Origin: Bacillota bacterium
GTDB taxonomy: Bacteria > Bacillota > Clostridia > Acetivibrionales > JAEXSP01
Assembly (NCBI GenBank): GCA_023453795.1
Contig: JAEXSP010000034.1
Location: forward strand, 186,001-250,000
Length of the DNA stretch: 64,000 nt
Direction: 5' to 3'
Below the pieces are notes generated by a model. The model saw only the letters and a program-made list of their open reading frames with translations. It was not told the DNA's origin and did no database searches. A program made the translations under genes and the position numbers. Positions 17,032 to 25,825 of the stretch are shown piece after piece; position 1 is the stretch's first letter, and every line of letters starts with the position of its first letter.

Positions 17032-19539
17032 ATGAGAAAGAAATCAGTCTTTAAAGTATTGAAGATTACCGGTATAGTTCTTGCTGCCGTTATCTTGCTT
17101 GCGGCAGCAGCCGGAGTTTGGTTCGTCAGGCATCCCTGGCCGAAAACCGACGGCAAGCTTGCTGTGAAGGGGCTTCAGGCGCAAGTAACCGTAGATAGGG
17201 ATAAATGGGGTATACCACAAATATACGCCGATAACCAGCATGATTTGTTTTTCGCACAAGGCTATGTCCATGCACAGGACAGGTTGTTCCAAATGGAGGC
17301 TAACCGTAGAATCGGAATGGGAACGCTTAGTGAAATGGTTGGTTCTCCCGGAATAGATACCGATAAGCTTTCGCGCATTATGGGATTACGCCGGATAGCG
17401 GAAAAATCGCTGCCATTGCTGGATAAGAAAACAAAGGACATTATAAATGCATATTGCGAAGGAATTAATGCCTATATTGACACTCATAAACACAGTTTAC
17501 CCTTGGAGTTTACCATTTTGAAGTTCAAACCCTCTCACTGGACTCCTTTGGAAGTAATGAGCTGGTCGAACATAATGGCCTTGAATAATGGTTTGAACTA
17601 CTCGTATGAACTGTTCCGTGCCCAAATTGTGGCGAAGCTGGGAGAAAAAATGGCCAATGATGCTCTTCCTGCCTATGATAAGAATAACCCATTGATTGTT
17701 CCCAAGGAATTGGAGAAATATCAATGGTTAAAAAATAATAAACTGGCCGGGGTAGCAGACCTGGAAAATGTATTCCCCGGTTCGCAGACTTTCGGCTGGG
17801 CCAGCGGCGCCTGGGTAGTAAGCGGAAAATATACCAAGACAGGCTTGCCGCTGCTTGCCAGTGATGTACATATGAGCCTTTCGATACCCTCGTTGTGGTA
17901 TGAGATCGGCTTGCATGGGGGCGGCTATGATGTGGCTGGATGCTCACTTCCGGGAGCCCCTTTTATATTGATCGGCCATAACTCCAATATAGGCTGGGCG
18001 TTTACCAATATGAATGCGGATGTACAGGATCTGTATATGGAAAAATTAAATGATCCTAAAAATCCAACCCAATATGAATATATGGGCAAGTGGGAGAATT
18101 TGGTCAAAAAGACCGAAGTTATCAAGGTGAAAGGAAAAGACCCTGTATCTCTGAAATTATTGTTTACCCGTCATGGCCCGCTGATGAATGAGCTGTTCAA
18201 GGTCACCGACGGTGATGCTCAAGCAGTAAAGAACTACCGATCCTCAAGCGGGGACTGGTCGCCACTGCGGCGTGACCGCTGGGAGGGGACGGAACCTGTT
18301 GCCTTGCGATGGATGGTGGAGGACCGTTGTATCGTGTTAAACTCTATGCGCAAGTTGAATCTGGCAAAGAATTGGAAAGGGTTCAGGGAGGCTTTAAGAG
18401 ATTGGGACTCCCTAAGCCAAAACTTCGTGTACGGCGATATTGACGGAAATATCGGCTATCAATCGGCAGCCAGAGTTCCCATACGTGTAAAAAAACATCA
18501 AGGTACTGTACCGGTACCCGGATGGACAGGTGAATATGAATGGAAGGGTGTAATTCCTTTTGATGATCTTCCTTTTCTCTATAACCCTCCTACCGGATAT
18601 GTAGCGGTAGTAAACAATAAAACGATCGGTGACGATTACCCATATAACCTGACCTACGATTGGTTCCATCCGGGTTACCGGGCGCGCAGGGTCAATGAAA
18701 TGCTGCAAAAACTCATTGCCAGCGGCCGTAAACTAAACAGTGAGGATATGCGTCTCATCCAGGCAGACAACTATTCATATGCCGATGCGGCTTTATGGCC
18801 CTACGTAAAGGCAATTAAGCCAAGCGGGGATATGGAGGCAAAGGCTCTGAAGTATATCGGGAAATGGAATAAGAGCTTTGACAATAACAGTGTAGGCGGG
18901 GCAATTTTTAAAGTGTGGTACTACTTTATGGATAGGAATACATTTGACGATGAGCTTCAAAAAAACAATGTGTGGGGAAATTATTATCCTTTGAAGCGTA
19001 CCGAAGCCCTTGTTGAATTGATGCCATATGAAAAAAATTCCTGGTTTGATGATGTTTACACTCCACGGGTTGAAACTCGGGATGACATGATCAAAAAGAG
19101 CCTGAAGCAGGCTGTAGACTGGCTTTCGAAAGAATATGGTGAAAATGTTGAGAAATGGACTCTTGGCCGCATACAGACCGTAAAACTGCAGCATCAGATT
19201 TTCGGTTATGTACCGGTGCTTAAAAATTTCTTCAACAGCAAGAAGACCCTGCCTTTTGCAGGAAGCCCCACTTCGGTGGCCTTTGCTTACAGCTACAAGA
19301 CGCCTCCCGGAAAGTTTAATATAGGTTTTGCCGCTAATCAGCGCCAGATTATTCCGATCGGGAAATGGGATGATATGCTGTCAGTCAATTCTACAGGAGC
19401 AAGCGGACATTTGTTTAATCCGCACCGGGAAGACCAGATGAAGCTTTGGGCAAATGTCCAATATCACGGGTTGTCCTTCTCAAAGAAAGCAGTAGCCAAA
19501 GACACCAAGCATGAGCTGCTTCTGAAGCCTAAAAAATGA
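17032..19539 (+). CDS. Membrane-anchored penicillin-acylase-type amidohydrolase
   Basis: This encodes 835 residues of the Ntn-hydrolase S45 family, which cleaves N-acyl amide bonds after self-processing into two chains. A basic start and one helix (residues about 9-33) anchor it outside the membrane. The small-subunit part (about 35-240) begins with the usual VTVDRDKWGIPQIYA. The nucleophile is Ser258 in GWASGAWVVSG, where most relatives have GSNxW, so Asn is replaced by Gly next to the nucleophile. GWAFTNMNADVQDLY follows, another family hallmark. In pyoverdine assembly a relative (PvdQ) removes a fatty-acyl group outside the cytoplasm; a similar deacylation or prodrug activation fits here. 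The start is ATG 17032, with AAAGGGG eight bases before it; a TTG at 17014 is rejected. Confidence 0.92.
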   Translation: MRKKSVFKVLKITGIVLAAVILLAAAAGVWFVRHPWPKTDGKLAVKGLQAQVTVDRDKWGIPQIYADNQHDLFFAQGYVHAQDRLFQMEANRRIGMGTLSEMVGSPGIDTDKLSRIMGLRRIAEKSLPLLDKKTKDIINAYCEGINAYIDTHKHSLPLEFTILKFKPSHWTPLEVMSWSNIMALNNGLNYSYELFRAQIVAKLGEKMANDALPAYDKNNPLIVPKELEKYQWLKNNKLAGVADLENVFPGSQTFGWASGAWVVSGKYTKTGLPLLASDVHMSLSIPSLWYEIGLHGGGYDVAGCSLPGAPFILIGHNSNIGWAFTNMNADVQDLYMEKLNDPKNPTQYEYMGKWENLVKKTEVIKVKGKDPVSLKLLFTRHGPLMNELFKVTDGDAQAVKNYRSSSGDWSPLRRDRWEGTEPVALRWMVEDRCIVLNSMRKLNLAKNWKGFREALRDWDSLSQNFVYGDIDGNIGYQSAARVPIRVKKHQGTVPVPGWTGEYEWKGVIPFDDLPFLYNPPTGYVAVVNNKTIGDDYPYNLTYDWFHPGYRARRVNEMLQKLIASGRKLNSEDMRLIQADNYSYADAALWPYVKAIKPSGDMEAKALKYIGKWNKSFDNNSVGGAIFKVWYYFMDRNTFDDELQKNNVWGNYYPLKRTEALVELMPYEKNSWFDDVYTPRVETRDDMIKKSLKQAVDWLSKEYGENVEKWTLGRIQTVKLQHQIFGYVPVLKNFFNSKKTLPFAGSPTSVAFAYSYKTPPGKFNIGFAANQRQIIPIGKWDDMLSVNSTGASGHLFNPHREDQMKLWANVQYHGLSFSKKAVAKDTKHELLLKPKK

Positions 19540-19626
19540 TCGCCGGGAATCATTTATAAAATTCATAAATATCAGTTGCAGGATAATATCGAAATCCGAT
19601 AAGCGATTCCGATAAAAGGAGGAAAT

Positions 19627-22600
19627 ATGTTGATTACTGGATTTTTAGCAGAGCTTCAAAAGCTGGATATCAGATTATGGCTTGAAGCCGGACGATTACG
19701 TTACAATGCTCCGGAAGGGGTGTTGACTGAAGAATTACGGACTGAGATCCTGGTTCACAGGCAGGAAATAATTGATTTTTTGAATACTATCCAAAAGAAT
19801 CAGACGGATAGGGAGCATTCCATCAAACCTGCGTCCCGGAGCGGCAAATTACCGTTGTCTTATGCACAAAAATGGCTGTGGCTTTATAGTCAAAGAGAAT
19901 CCGGCAGTTTTGCCTACAATATACCGGCGGCATTACGGTTGAAAGGCCGCTTGAATATCTCTGCTCTGAAAGCAAGCATTAATGAGATTATTCAACGTCA
20001 CGAGGTCCTGCGTACTACAATAAAAACAGAAGATAACGAATTATATCAATTTATTGCTCAGGAGATAAAAATCGATCTGCCGGTGATGGATTTGGGGAGC
20101 CTGCCGGAATCGGAACGTGAAGCCAAGGTTAATGAATATCTGAATACGGAAACCAGGATTCCGTTTAACCTGGAACAGGGGCCTCTTATCAGAGCTGCTT
20201 TATTGGTATTGAATGAGGATGAATATGCCTTATTGCTTACACTGCACCATATCGTAAGTGACAATTGGTCTCTGAATGTATTTATGGGAGAACTGGCGGA
20301 GCTTTATAAGGTTTTCAGTGTCGGAGAACCCTCACGGCTGACCGCTTTGGAACTCCAGTATGCAGACTATGCAGTATGGCAGCAGACTTCGGTTAAAAGC
20401 AAGTCTATGGAAGCCTCGTTGGACTATTGGAAAGAAAGACTTAAAGCTATTGAAACGATTCCTGCCTTTCCTACGGATTATACCAGGCCGGATATACAAT
20501 CCCATGACAGTTTACGGCAATTTATGATCCTGCCTGAGGATTTAACCCACAAGTTGAAGGAATTGAGCCGGAGGGAAGGATGTACGCTGTATAACACTAT
20601 ACTGGCTGCTTTTCATGTGCTGTTGCATCAATATACCGGACTCAGGGACGTAATTGTGGGTACACCGGTTGCGGGTCGTACACGCAGGGAACTGGAGGGG
20701 TTGATTGGAGTTTTCATAAATACAGTAGTGATATGGAATACATTGGACGACCGGATGACCTTCCTGGAATTGATGCAGGATGTGCGGAAAACAACAGGAG
20801 AAGCATTTGCTCATCAGGAAGTGCCGCTGGAAATGATAATGGAAGAGGTTCAGCTCAGGCGCGGAGAAGGAGAAGGCAGGAATCCATTGTTCCAAGTGCT
20901 GTTTAATATGTTCAGTGCTTCATTTGAATTGGAATTGCCCGGCTTGAAAATAACTCCTTTCTCTCTGGAGGTAGTAGGAGCTCAAAATCTTAATTCGAAG
21001 TTTGACATTGCCTTACTGGTCATTGAACATCAGGCGGGACTGCAGGTTGATTTTGCATTTAATGCAGGCGTATTTTCAGAAAGTACGGCAGTCTGGTTTT
21101 TGGAGCATTTCAACAGGCTGCTGGAGGCCATTGCTATAGAACCGGACTGCCCGCTTTCAGACTTGCCGGAACTACGCCCCAAACCCTATTCGAAGGTGGG
21201 GCCTGATAATCCGTTTATCCGGTTTGAAAGAGAGGAAATCGAGCAGACCCTTACACGCCGTTTTGAAAAACAGGTTTTACAATGTCCTGATCATATTGCG
21301 CTGCAATCTGATCGACGAACCCTTACTTATTCTGAACTTAATAAGCTGGCGAACCGGACAGGGCGTCTTATAATTGAAAACTATGACCGGGGGTTGGGAC
21401 TGTCCAGACAGGAGAAAATCCGTTACACCCGGCAGATTATGCTGGATGGCTGGGGACTTGAAGCACAGGAGAAGTTGAAGAGGGTTACAGTTTTTGCTGC
21501 AGGTGCCGGGGGATCGGGATCGCCGACTATAATGCAGTTGGCCTTATTGGGTGTAGGAACCATAATTATTTGTGATTTTGACGAGGTGGAACTCTCAAAT
21601 CTCAATCGGCAGGTGCTGCATGATGAATCCCGAATCGGTATGAACAAGGCCGAATCCGCTGCCATGACTGTGAAGCGGATAAATCCCAATGTCCATGTCA
21701 TTGTCCGGACAGAAAAGATTACACGGAACAATATTGCTGAGCTGGCAGATAATTCTGCCATTATCTTCGATAACCTTGATGACATCGAAGCCAAATTTGT
21801 ACTATCCGAATATGCGGTAGCGAAAGGGATACCCCACGTTATTTCATCGATGATTGAAATGAGCTCCTATTCCGCTATTCTTCATACTCCGTATACTCCT
21901 TGCTTCCATTGTCTTTACGATCATAATAAATTGGCAGCAGTGCGTGAATTGAGGAGCGAAAAGAGCGGATGGAACAAGGTGCCCAATCCGGTTGCATCTC
22001 CGGCACTCTTTTTAAGTACGGGGTTTGCCTGCAATGAAGCGTTGAAAATCATATTGGGCCATGAAAATGTAGCTTATAATAAGTATTTCTTCTTCAATCA
22101 GACAGCTTCGGAGCAGCTGGCTCTGACCCAAGGGTATAAAATCGTAACCTATCCCTTCAGTAATCACTTTAAAGAACTTTGCAAAAAGCAGGGATTTGAT
22201 TGGGAACAAGGCTTCAGCGGCCGTTTTGTTGAGGAAATCACTATTGAAAAAGACCCGTCCTGTCCAATGTGCGGCAGCCGATCTAAGATTGCTGCGGATA
22301 CAGCCCAGACCCCCGAAGGGTTGTCTTCAGAAAAGGCAAACAAATCTCACCTGGAATATGTACAAGCGGTTGCCCCCAAACAGCAAGCCGTGGCTCTTAT
22401 CATGGAACATGATCTTGAGATGGTAATTGGAATCCTTGGGGTTTTAAAATCAGGGAATATATTTGTGACCATGGATCCGGCTTATCCTGAAGACCGGCTG
22501 ACTTATATTCTAGAAGACACGGGTGCCCGGATGATTCTGACGGATGATGCCAATCAAGCCATCGCAGAAAGGATTAGAGATAAAGTAAGCCGGAATATTG

Positions 22601-25600
22601 CTGTTTTAAACATAAACGAACTCCATGACATTCCCAACACGGACAACTTACAGGAACACGCACAGCCTGAATCACTGGCCTATATTATGTATACTTCAGG
22701 CTCTATGGGGCATCCCAAGGGAGTAACCCAGAAGCACCGGAATGTTCTGCACTATATTATGAATTATACCAACGGCACGCATATCAGTCCTGAGGATCGG
22801 CTGTCCTTGATACCTTCTTTCAGCTTCAGTGCGGCTATGATGGATACCTTTGCTTCCTTGCTGAACGGGGCAACCTTATGCCTGTACGACATACGAAGGA
22901 AAGGCCCGGCTGAACTCGGAAGATGGCTGATTGATGAAGCAATCAGCGTCTACCATTCCGTCCCCACTGTATTCCGTCATTGTATGGCATCTGTTACACC
23001 GGATATGACCTTCAGCGGTTTGCGCCTGATTGACTTCGGAGGAGAGCCGGTTTCCGGTGCTGATGTCGAGCTGTTTAAAAAATATTGCTCCGATTCATGT
23101 ATTCTGGTGAATGGATTAGGTGCCACGGAGCTTAATGTAATCCGTCAATATTATATAAACAAGCAAACGGAACTTAAGGGGAATCTGGTGCCGGTGGGTT
23201 ATCCGGTGGCGGACACTGAGATTATACTCATTGATGAACAAGGCAGGAAGGTCAGATATAACCAACCCGGTGAAATAGTAATTAAGAGTGAATTTCTTTC
23301 TCCCGGGTATTGGGGTATGGAGGAACAGACCGGCAAGGTTTTCAAACCCGACCCGGAAGGTAGTTCGAAACGCCTGTACTATACGGGAGATTTGGGAAGG
23401 CTCAGAACTGACGGCTGTTTGGAGCATTTGGGACGAAAGGATCTGCAGCTTAAGATCAGGGGCATTCGGATTGAACCGACAGAAATAGAAACAATACTGA
23501 TGGAGATACCGACCATCAGGGAAGCAGCGGTGGTGTCCGAGGAAAATACACAAGGCAATAAACAGTTGGTGGCATATCTGGTCGAGAGAGAACAACATAG
23601 AATTAATCTTGACGAGGTCATTGCGTATTTGCGTTATCGGCTACCATCATATATGGTTCCGTCCGCTTACATCAAATTGGCTGTTTTCCCATTGACCCTG
23701 ACAGGAAAGGTTGACCGCCTCAAACTGTCAATGCAGGGTGCAGAGCTTAATAAAGCCGGAAGCGGCTCAACGGCACGGACCGGGCAAGTCAGTGAGGGCC
23801 TGGAAGATATTCAGGCAGGATCGAACATTGCTGCAGGGACTGCAAAGCAAAACAATTTTGAACGGTTGGAAACCGGCAGCAATTATGCGTCTCCAAGGAA
23901 CAAAACGGAGGAATTGCTGTGCGTGATATGGAAGAATGTCCTTAAGTATGAGCAGGTAGGCATTCATGATGACTTTTTTCAGATTGGAGGAGACTCCCTC
24001 TCAGGGCTGCGTATGATAGACTTGGCCCATCAGCATGGATTGGAGCTCAATCCGAATCAACTATCACAAAACCGGACTATTGCAAAGCTGGCCCAATCCA
24101 TAGAGGGTACTGTCATTGAAGGCTCTGAACCGGTAATAGGAGAACGTCTGGATGTGGGAATAGGTTATGAAGCCCCGCGGAACGAAACTGAGGAATTGCT
24201 GTGCGGGATATGGAAGAATGTCCTTAAGCTTGAACAGGTAAGCATTCATGATGACTTTTTCCAGATAGGTGGAGATTCCCTCTCAGGGCTGCGTATGATA
24301 GACTTGGCCCACCAGCAGGGATTGGAGCTCAATCCGACTCAATTGTCACAAAGCAGAACCATTGCAAAGCTGGCTCAATCCATAGACAGTACTTCGACTC
24401 AAACGGCTGAAAGGTCTACGGATGCTGGTAAAGGGGATATACCAGGGCCCAGACGGGCTGTCCCGATAACCAGTTGTCAAGTTTGGTATTTAAGTACTGT
24501 TCCTTATCTTATTTCACGCCCACGCTTCAATATAGTTAGGCTGCTGGAAATTGATTACCCGCTTAACCCTTTGCTGCTGCGTCAAGCTGTTGCTTATGCC
24601 ATAGATTGTCATGAAGTCTTGAGAGCCAGGTTTGTCACGGAAGAAGGGGTATGGAGACAGTACATAGATAATTTTCAGGAGGAAATTCCCTTTGAGGCCT
24701 TTGACTTCTCATCAATTCCGGAAGCCGAACAAAAAGCGGTTATTGAAGAGACTGTCGAGCGTTTGCATAGTTCCCTGGATATAGCACATGGGCCGCTTCT
24801 TCGGGTTGCGCATTTCCGACTGGGAGATAAGAAGCCGGATCGGTTGTTTATTGTTTTACACCATCTTGGTGGGGATAACTTTTCCTTCGTCATTCTCATG
24901 AGGGATATTCAAACAGCTTATTTCCAACTGGCGCAGACAGGGAAGGTCAGCCTTACGAAGGAAATAACACCTTATGTAGTATTTGCAGATGCACTTAATG
25001 CATACTGCCGATCCCCGCAGCTTGAATCAGAAGTTGATTATTGGATGAACCTGCCATGGAAACAGGTTGCAAGATTAACTACGGATTTTCCTTATTCCAT
25101 TGAAAAGAACACTGAAGGTTCCACTGCCAGGTGTACTACAACTTTATCAGAGGCTGAAACGGAGAAGCTCCTTCATCGCATTCCAAGATTTTATCAAACC
25201 ACTCTGGAGAATATTTTGACGATAACCTTTGTGGAAGCAATAGGACAGTGGCTGGATGAGGATTGGATATACTTGGAGGGCGCCGATATGGGTAGATCTA
25301 CAAAGCCGTTCACAGAGGGTATGGACTTGAGCCATACCATGGGATGGATTAGCTGCGCATGCTCTTTGGTATTAAAACGCTCTGATAAAAACGAAAGCTC
25401 CATTTACAATAAAGTCCGCTTTGTTGATGAACAGATTTCCAGAGTACCCAACAAGGGAGTGGGATACGCATTTCTAGCCCGCTTAGGAGATGAAAGCAAT
25501 GAATCGGTTAAAAAGCTGCAGTTGGAATTTCAAGACAGGCAGTTATTCTTCAACTATGTGGGTCTGGTGGAAAATGAGCCGTCCGGTATCAGGATAGCGA

Positions 25601-25812
25601 AGGAGAACCCGGGGTGGCGCTGTCATCCAAACGAAACCCGGTGCTTTTTTATGGAGTGTACATGCTTAATCAAGGAGGGAAAACTGCATTTTATGGTGGA
25701 TTACAGCATCAACCTCCACACCCGGTCCACCATTGAATTAATTTGCGACAACTATACATCCTACTTGAAAAAGATAATAGAACATGCCGAAACAAAGGAA
25801 ACGAATATTTGA
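19627..25812 (+). CDS. NRPS with an E1/ThiF domain inserted in its adenylation domain
   Basis: This is a 2061-residue non-ribosomal peptide synthetase. Order: TubC-like docking domain (1-55); condensation domain (about 75-500) with HHIVSD at 207-212; adenylation N-part with the A1-like LTYSELNKLANR (about 560-572); a ThiF/MoeB-type E1 domain (about 590-885); adenylation remainder (about 905-1365) with A2 LKSGN, A3 YTSGSMGHPKG, A5 GLGATE, A7 YYTGDLG, A8 and A10 LTGKVDR; two near-identical carrier domains (Ser1457 and Ser1551); and an epimerase-like terminal domain (about 1605-2055) with HHLGGD at 1745-1750, IPNKG-like RVPNKGVGYAFL and FFNYVG. In A4 the usual Asp that binds the alpha-amino group is Ser (FSFSAAMMD), so the substrate may not be an ordinary alpha-amino acid. 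No thioesterase is present. The ribosome site AAAGGAGGAAAT precedes ATG 19627. Confidence 0.95.
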   Translation: MLITGFLAELQKLDIRLWLEAGRLRYNAPEGVLTEELRTEILVHRQEIIDFLNTIQKNQTDREHSIKPASRSGKLPLSYAQKWLWLYSQRESGSFAYNIPAALRLKGRLNISALKASINEIIQRHEVLRTTIKTEDNELYQFIAQEIKIDLPVMDLGSLPESEREAKVNEYLNTETRIPFNLEQGPLIRAALLVLNEDEYALLLTLHHIVSDNWSLNVFMGELAELYKVFSVGEPSRLTALELQYADYAVWQQTSVKSKSMEASLDYWKERLKAIETIPAFPTDYTRPDIQSHDSLRQFMILPEDLTHKLKELSRREGCTLYNTILAAFHVLLHQYTGLRDVIVGTPVAGRTRRELEGLIGVFINTVVIWNTLDDRMTFLELMQDVRKTTGEAFAHQEVPLEMIMEEVQLRRGEGEGRNPLFQVLFNMFSASFELELPGLKITPFSLEVVGAQNLNSKFDIALLVIEHQAGLQVDFAFNAGVFSESTAVWFLEHFNRLLEAIAIEPDCPLSDLPELRPKPYSKVGPDNPFIRFEREEIEQTLTRRFEKQVLQCPDHIALQSDRRTLTYSELNKLANRTGRLIIENYDRGLGLSRQEKIRYTRQIMLDGWGLEAQEKLKRVTVFAAGAGGSGSPTIMQLALLGVGTIIICDFDEVELSNLNRQVLHDESRIGMNKAESAAMTVKRINPNVHVIVRTEKITRNNIAELADNSAIIFDNLDDIEAKFVLSEYAVAKGIPHVISSMIEMSSYSAILHTPYTPCFHCLYDHNKLAAVRELRSEKSGWNKVPNPVASPALFLSTGFACNEALKIILGHENVAYNKYFFFNQTASEQLALTQGYKIVTYPFSNHFKELCKKQGFDWEQGFSGRFVEEITIEKDPSCPMCGSRSKIAADTAQTPEGLSSEKANKSHLEYVQAVAPKQQAVALIMEHDLEMVIGILGVLKSGNIFVTMDPAYPEDRLTYILEDTGARMILTDDANQAIAERIRDKVSRNIAVLNINELHDIPNTDNLQEHAQPESLAYIMYTSGSMGHPKGVTQKHRNVLHYIMNYTNGTHISPEDRLSLIPSFSFSAAMMDTFASLLNGATLCLYDIRRKGPAELGRWLIDEAISVYHSVPTVFRHCMASVTPDMTFSGLRLIDFGGEPVSGADVELFKKYCSDSCILVNGLGATELNVIRQYYINKQTELKGNLVPVGYPVADTEIILIDEQGRKVRYNQPGEIVIKSEFLSPGYWGMEEQTGKVFKPDPEGSSKRLYYTGDLGRLRTDGCLEHLGRKDLQLKIRGIRIEPTEIETILMEIPTIREAAVVSEENTQGNKQLVAYLVEREQHRINLDEVIAYLRYRLPSYMVPSAYIKLAVFPLTLTGKVDRLKLSMQGAELNKAGSGSTARTGQVSEGLEDIQAGSNIAAGTAKQNNFERLETGSNYASPRNKTEELLCVIWKNVLKYEQVGIHDDFFQIGGDSLSGLRMIDLAHQHGLELNPNQLSQNRTIAKLAQSIEGTVIEGSEPVIGERLDVGIGYEAPRNETEELLCGIWKNVLKLEQVSIHDDFFQIGGDSLSGLRMIDLAHQQGLELNPTQLSQSRTIAKLAQSIDSTSTQTAERSTDAGKGDIPGPRRAVPITSCQVWYLSTVPYLISRPRFNIVRLLEIDYPLNPLLLRQAVAYAIDCHEVLRARFVTEEGVWRQYIDNFQEEIPFEAFDFSSIPEAEQKAVIEETVERLHSSLDIAHGPLLRVAHFRLGDKKPDRLFIVLHHLGGDNFSFVILMRDIQTAYFQLAQTGKVSLTKEITPYVVFADALNAYCRSPQLESEVDYWMNLPWKQVARLTTDFPYSIEKNTEGSTARCTTTLSEAETEKLLHRIPRFYQTTLENILTITFVEAIGQWLDEDWIYLEGADMGRSTKPFTEGMDLSHTMGWISCACSLVLKRSDKNESSIYNKVRFVDEQISRVPNKGVGYAFLARLGDESNESVKKLQLEFQDRQLFFNYVGLVENEPSGIRIAKENPGWRCHPNETRCFFMECTCLIKEGKLHFMVDYSINLHTRSTIELICDNYTSYLKKIIEHAETKETNI
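21400..22275 (+). other. Embedded ThiF/MoeB/E1-like adenylating domain
   Basis: This in-frame segment (residues about 592-883) has every hallmark of canonical ThiF/MoeB: start LSRQEKIRYTRQIML, nucleotide loop GAGGSG (626-631), CDFDEVELSNLNRQ with Arg661, GMNKAESAA carrying the conserved Lys, FDNLDD for the Mg/adenylate Asp, and zinc pairs C759/C762 and C879/C882. It is not a fragment. Family members adenylate a C-terminal carboxylate, as in ThiS, MoaD or short peptides (MccB). It interrupts the NRPS adenylation fold between A1 and A2, in a surface loop region. Confidence 0.93.
23890..24387 (+). repeat. Tandem duplicated peptidyl-carrier domains
   Basis: Two copies lie 282 bases (94 codons) apart. 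Shared blocks include EELLCxIWKNVLK, IHDDFFQIGGDSLSGLRMIDLAHQ and RTIAKLAQSI. Long stretches are identical at the DNA level, so duplication or gene conversion is recent. Both phosphopantetheine Ser are kept. Confidence 0.93.
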
Positions 25813-25825
25813 AAGGAGAATGGGA

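Noticed and set aside
21364..22340. Frameshift or gene fusion artefact creating the ThiF insert
   Set aside because: The frame stays open, codon use is continuous, all E1 motifs are intact, and the A domain resumes at the correct motif order.
23116..23598. 160-residue minus-strand frame inside the NRPS
   Set aside because: Antisense shadow of conserved adenylation motifs.
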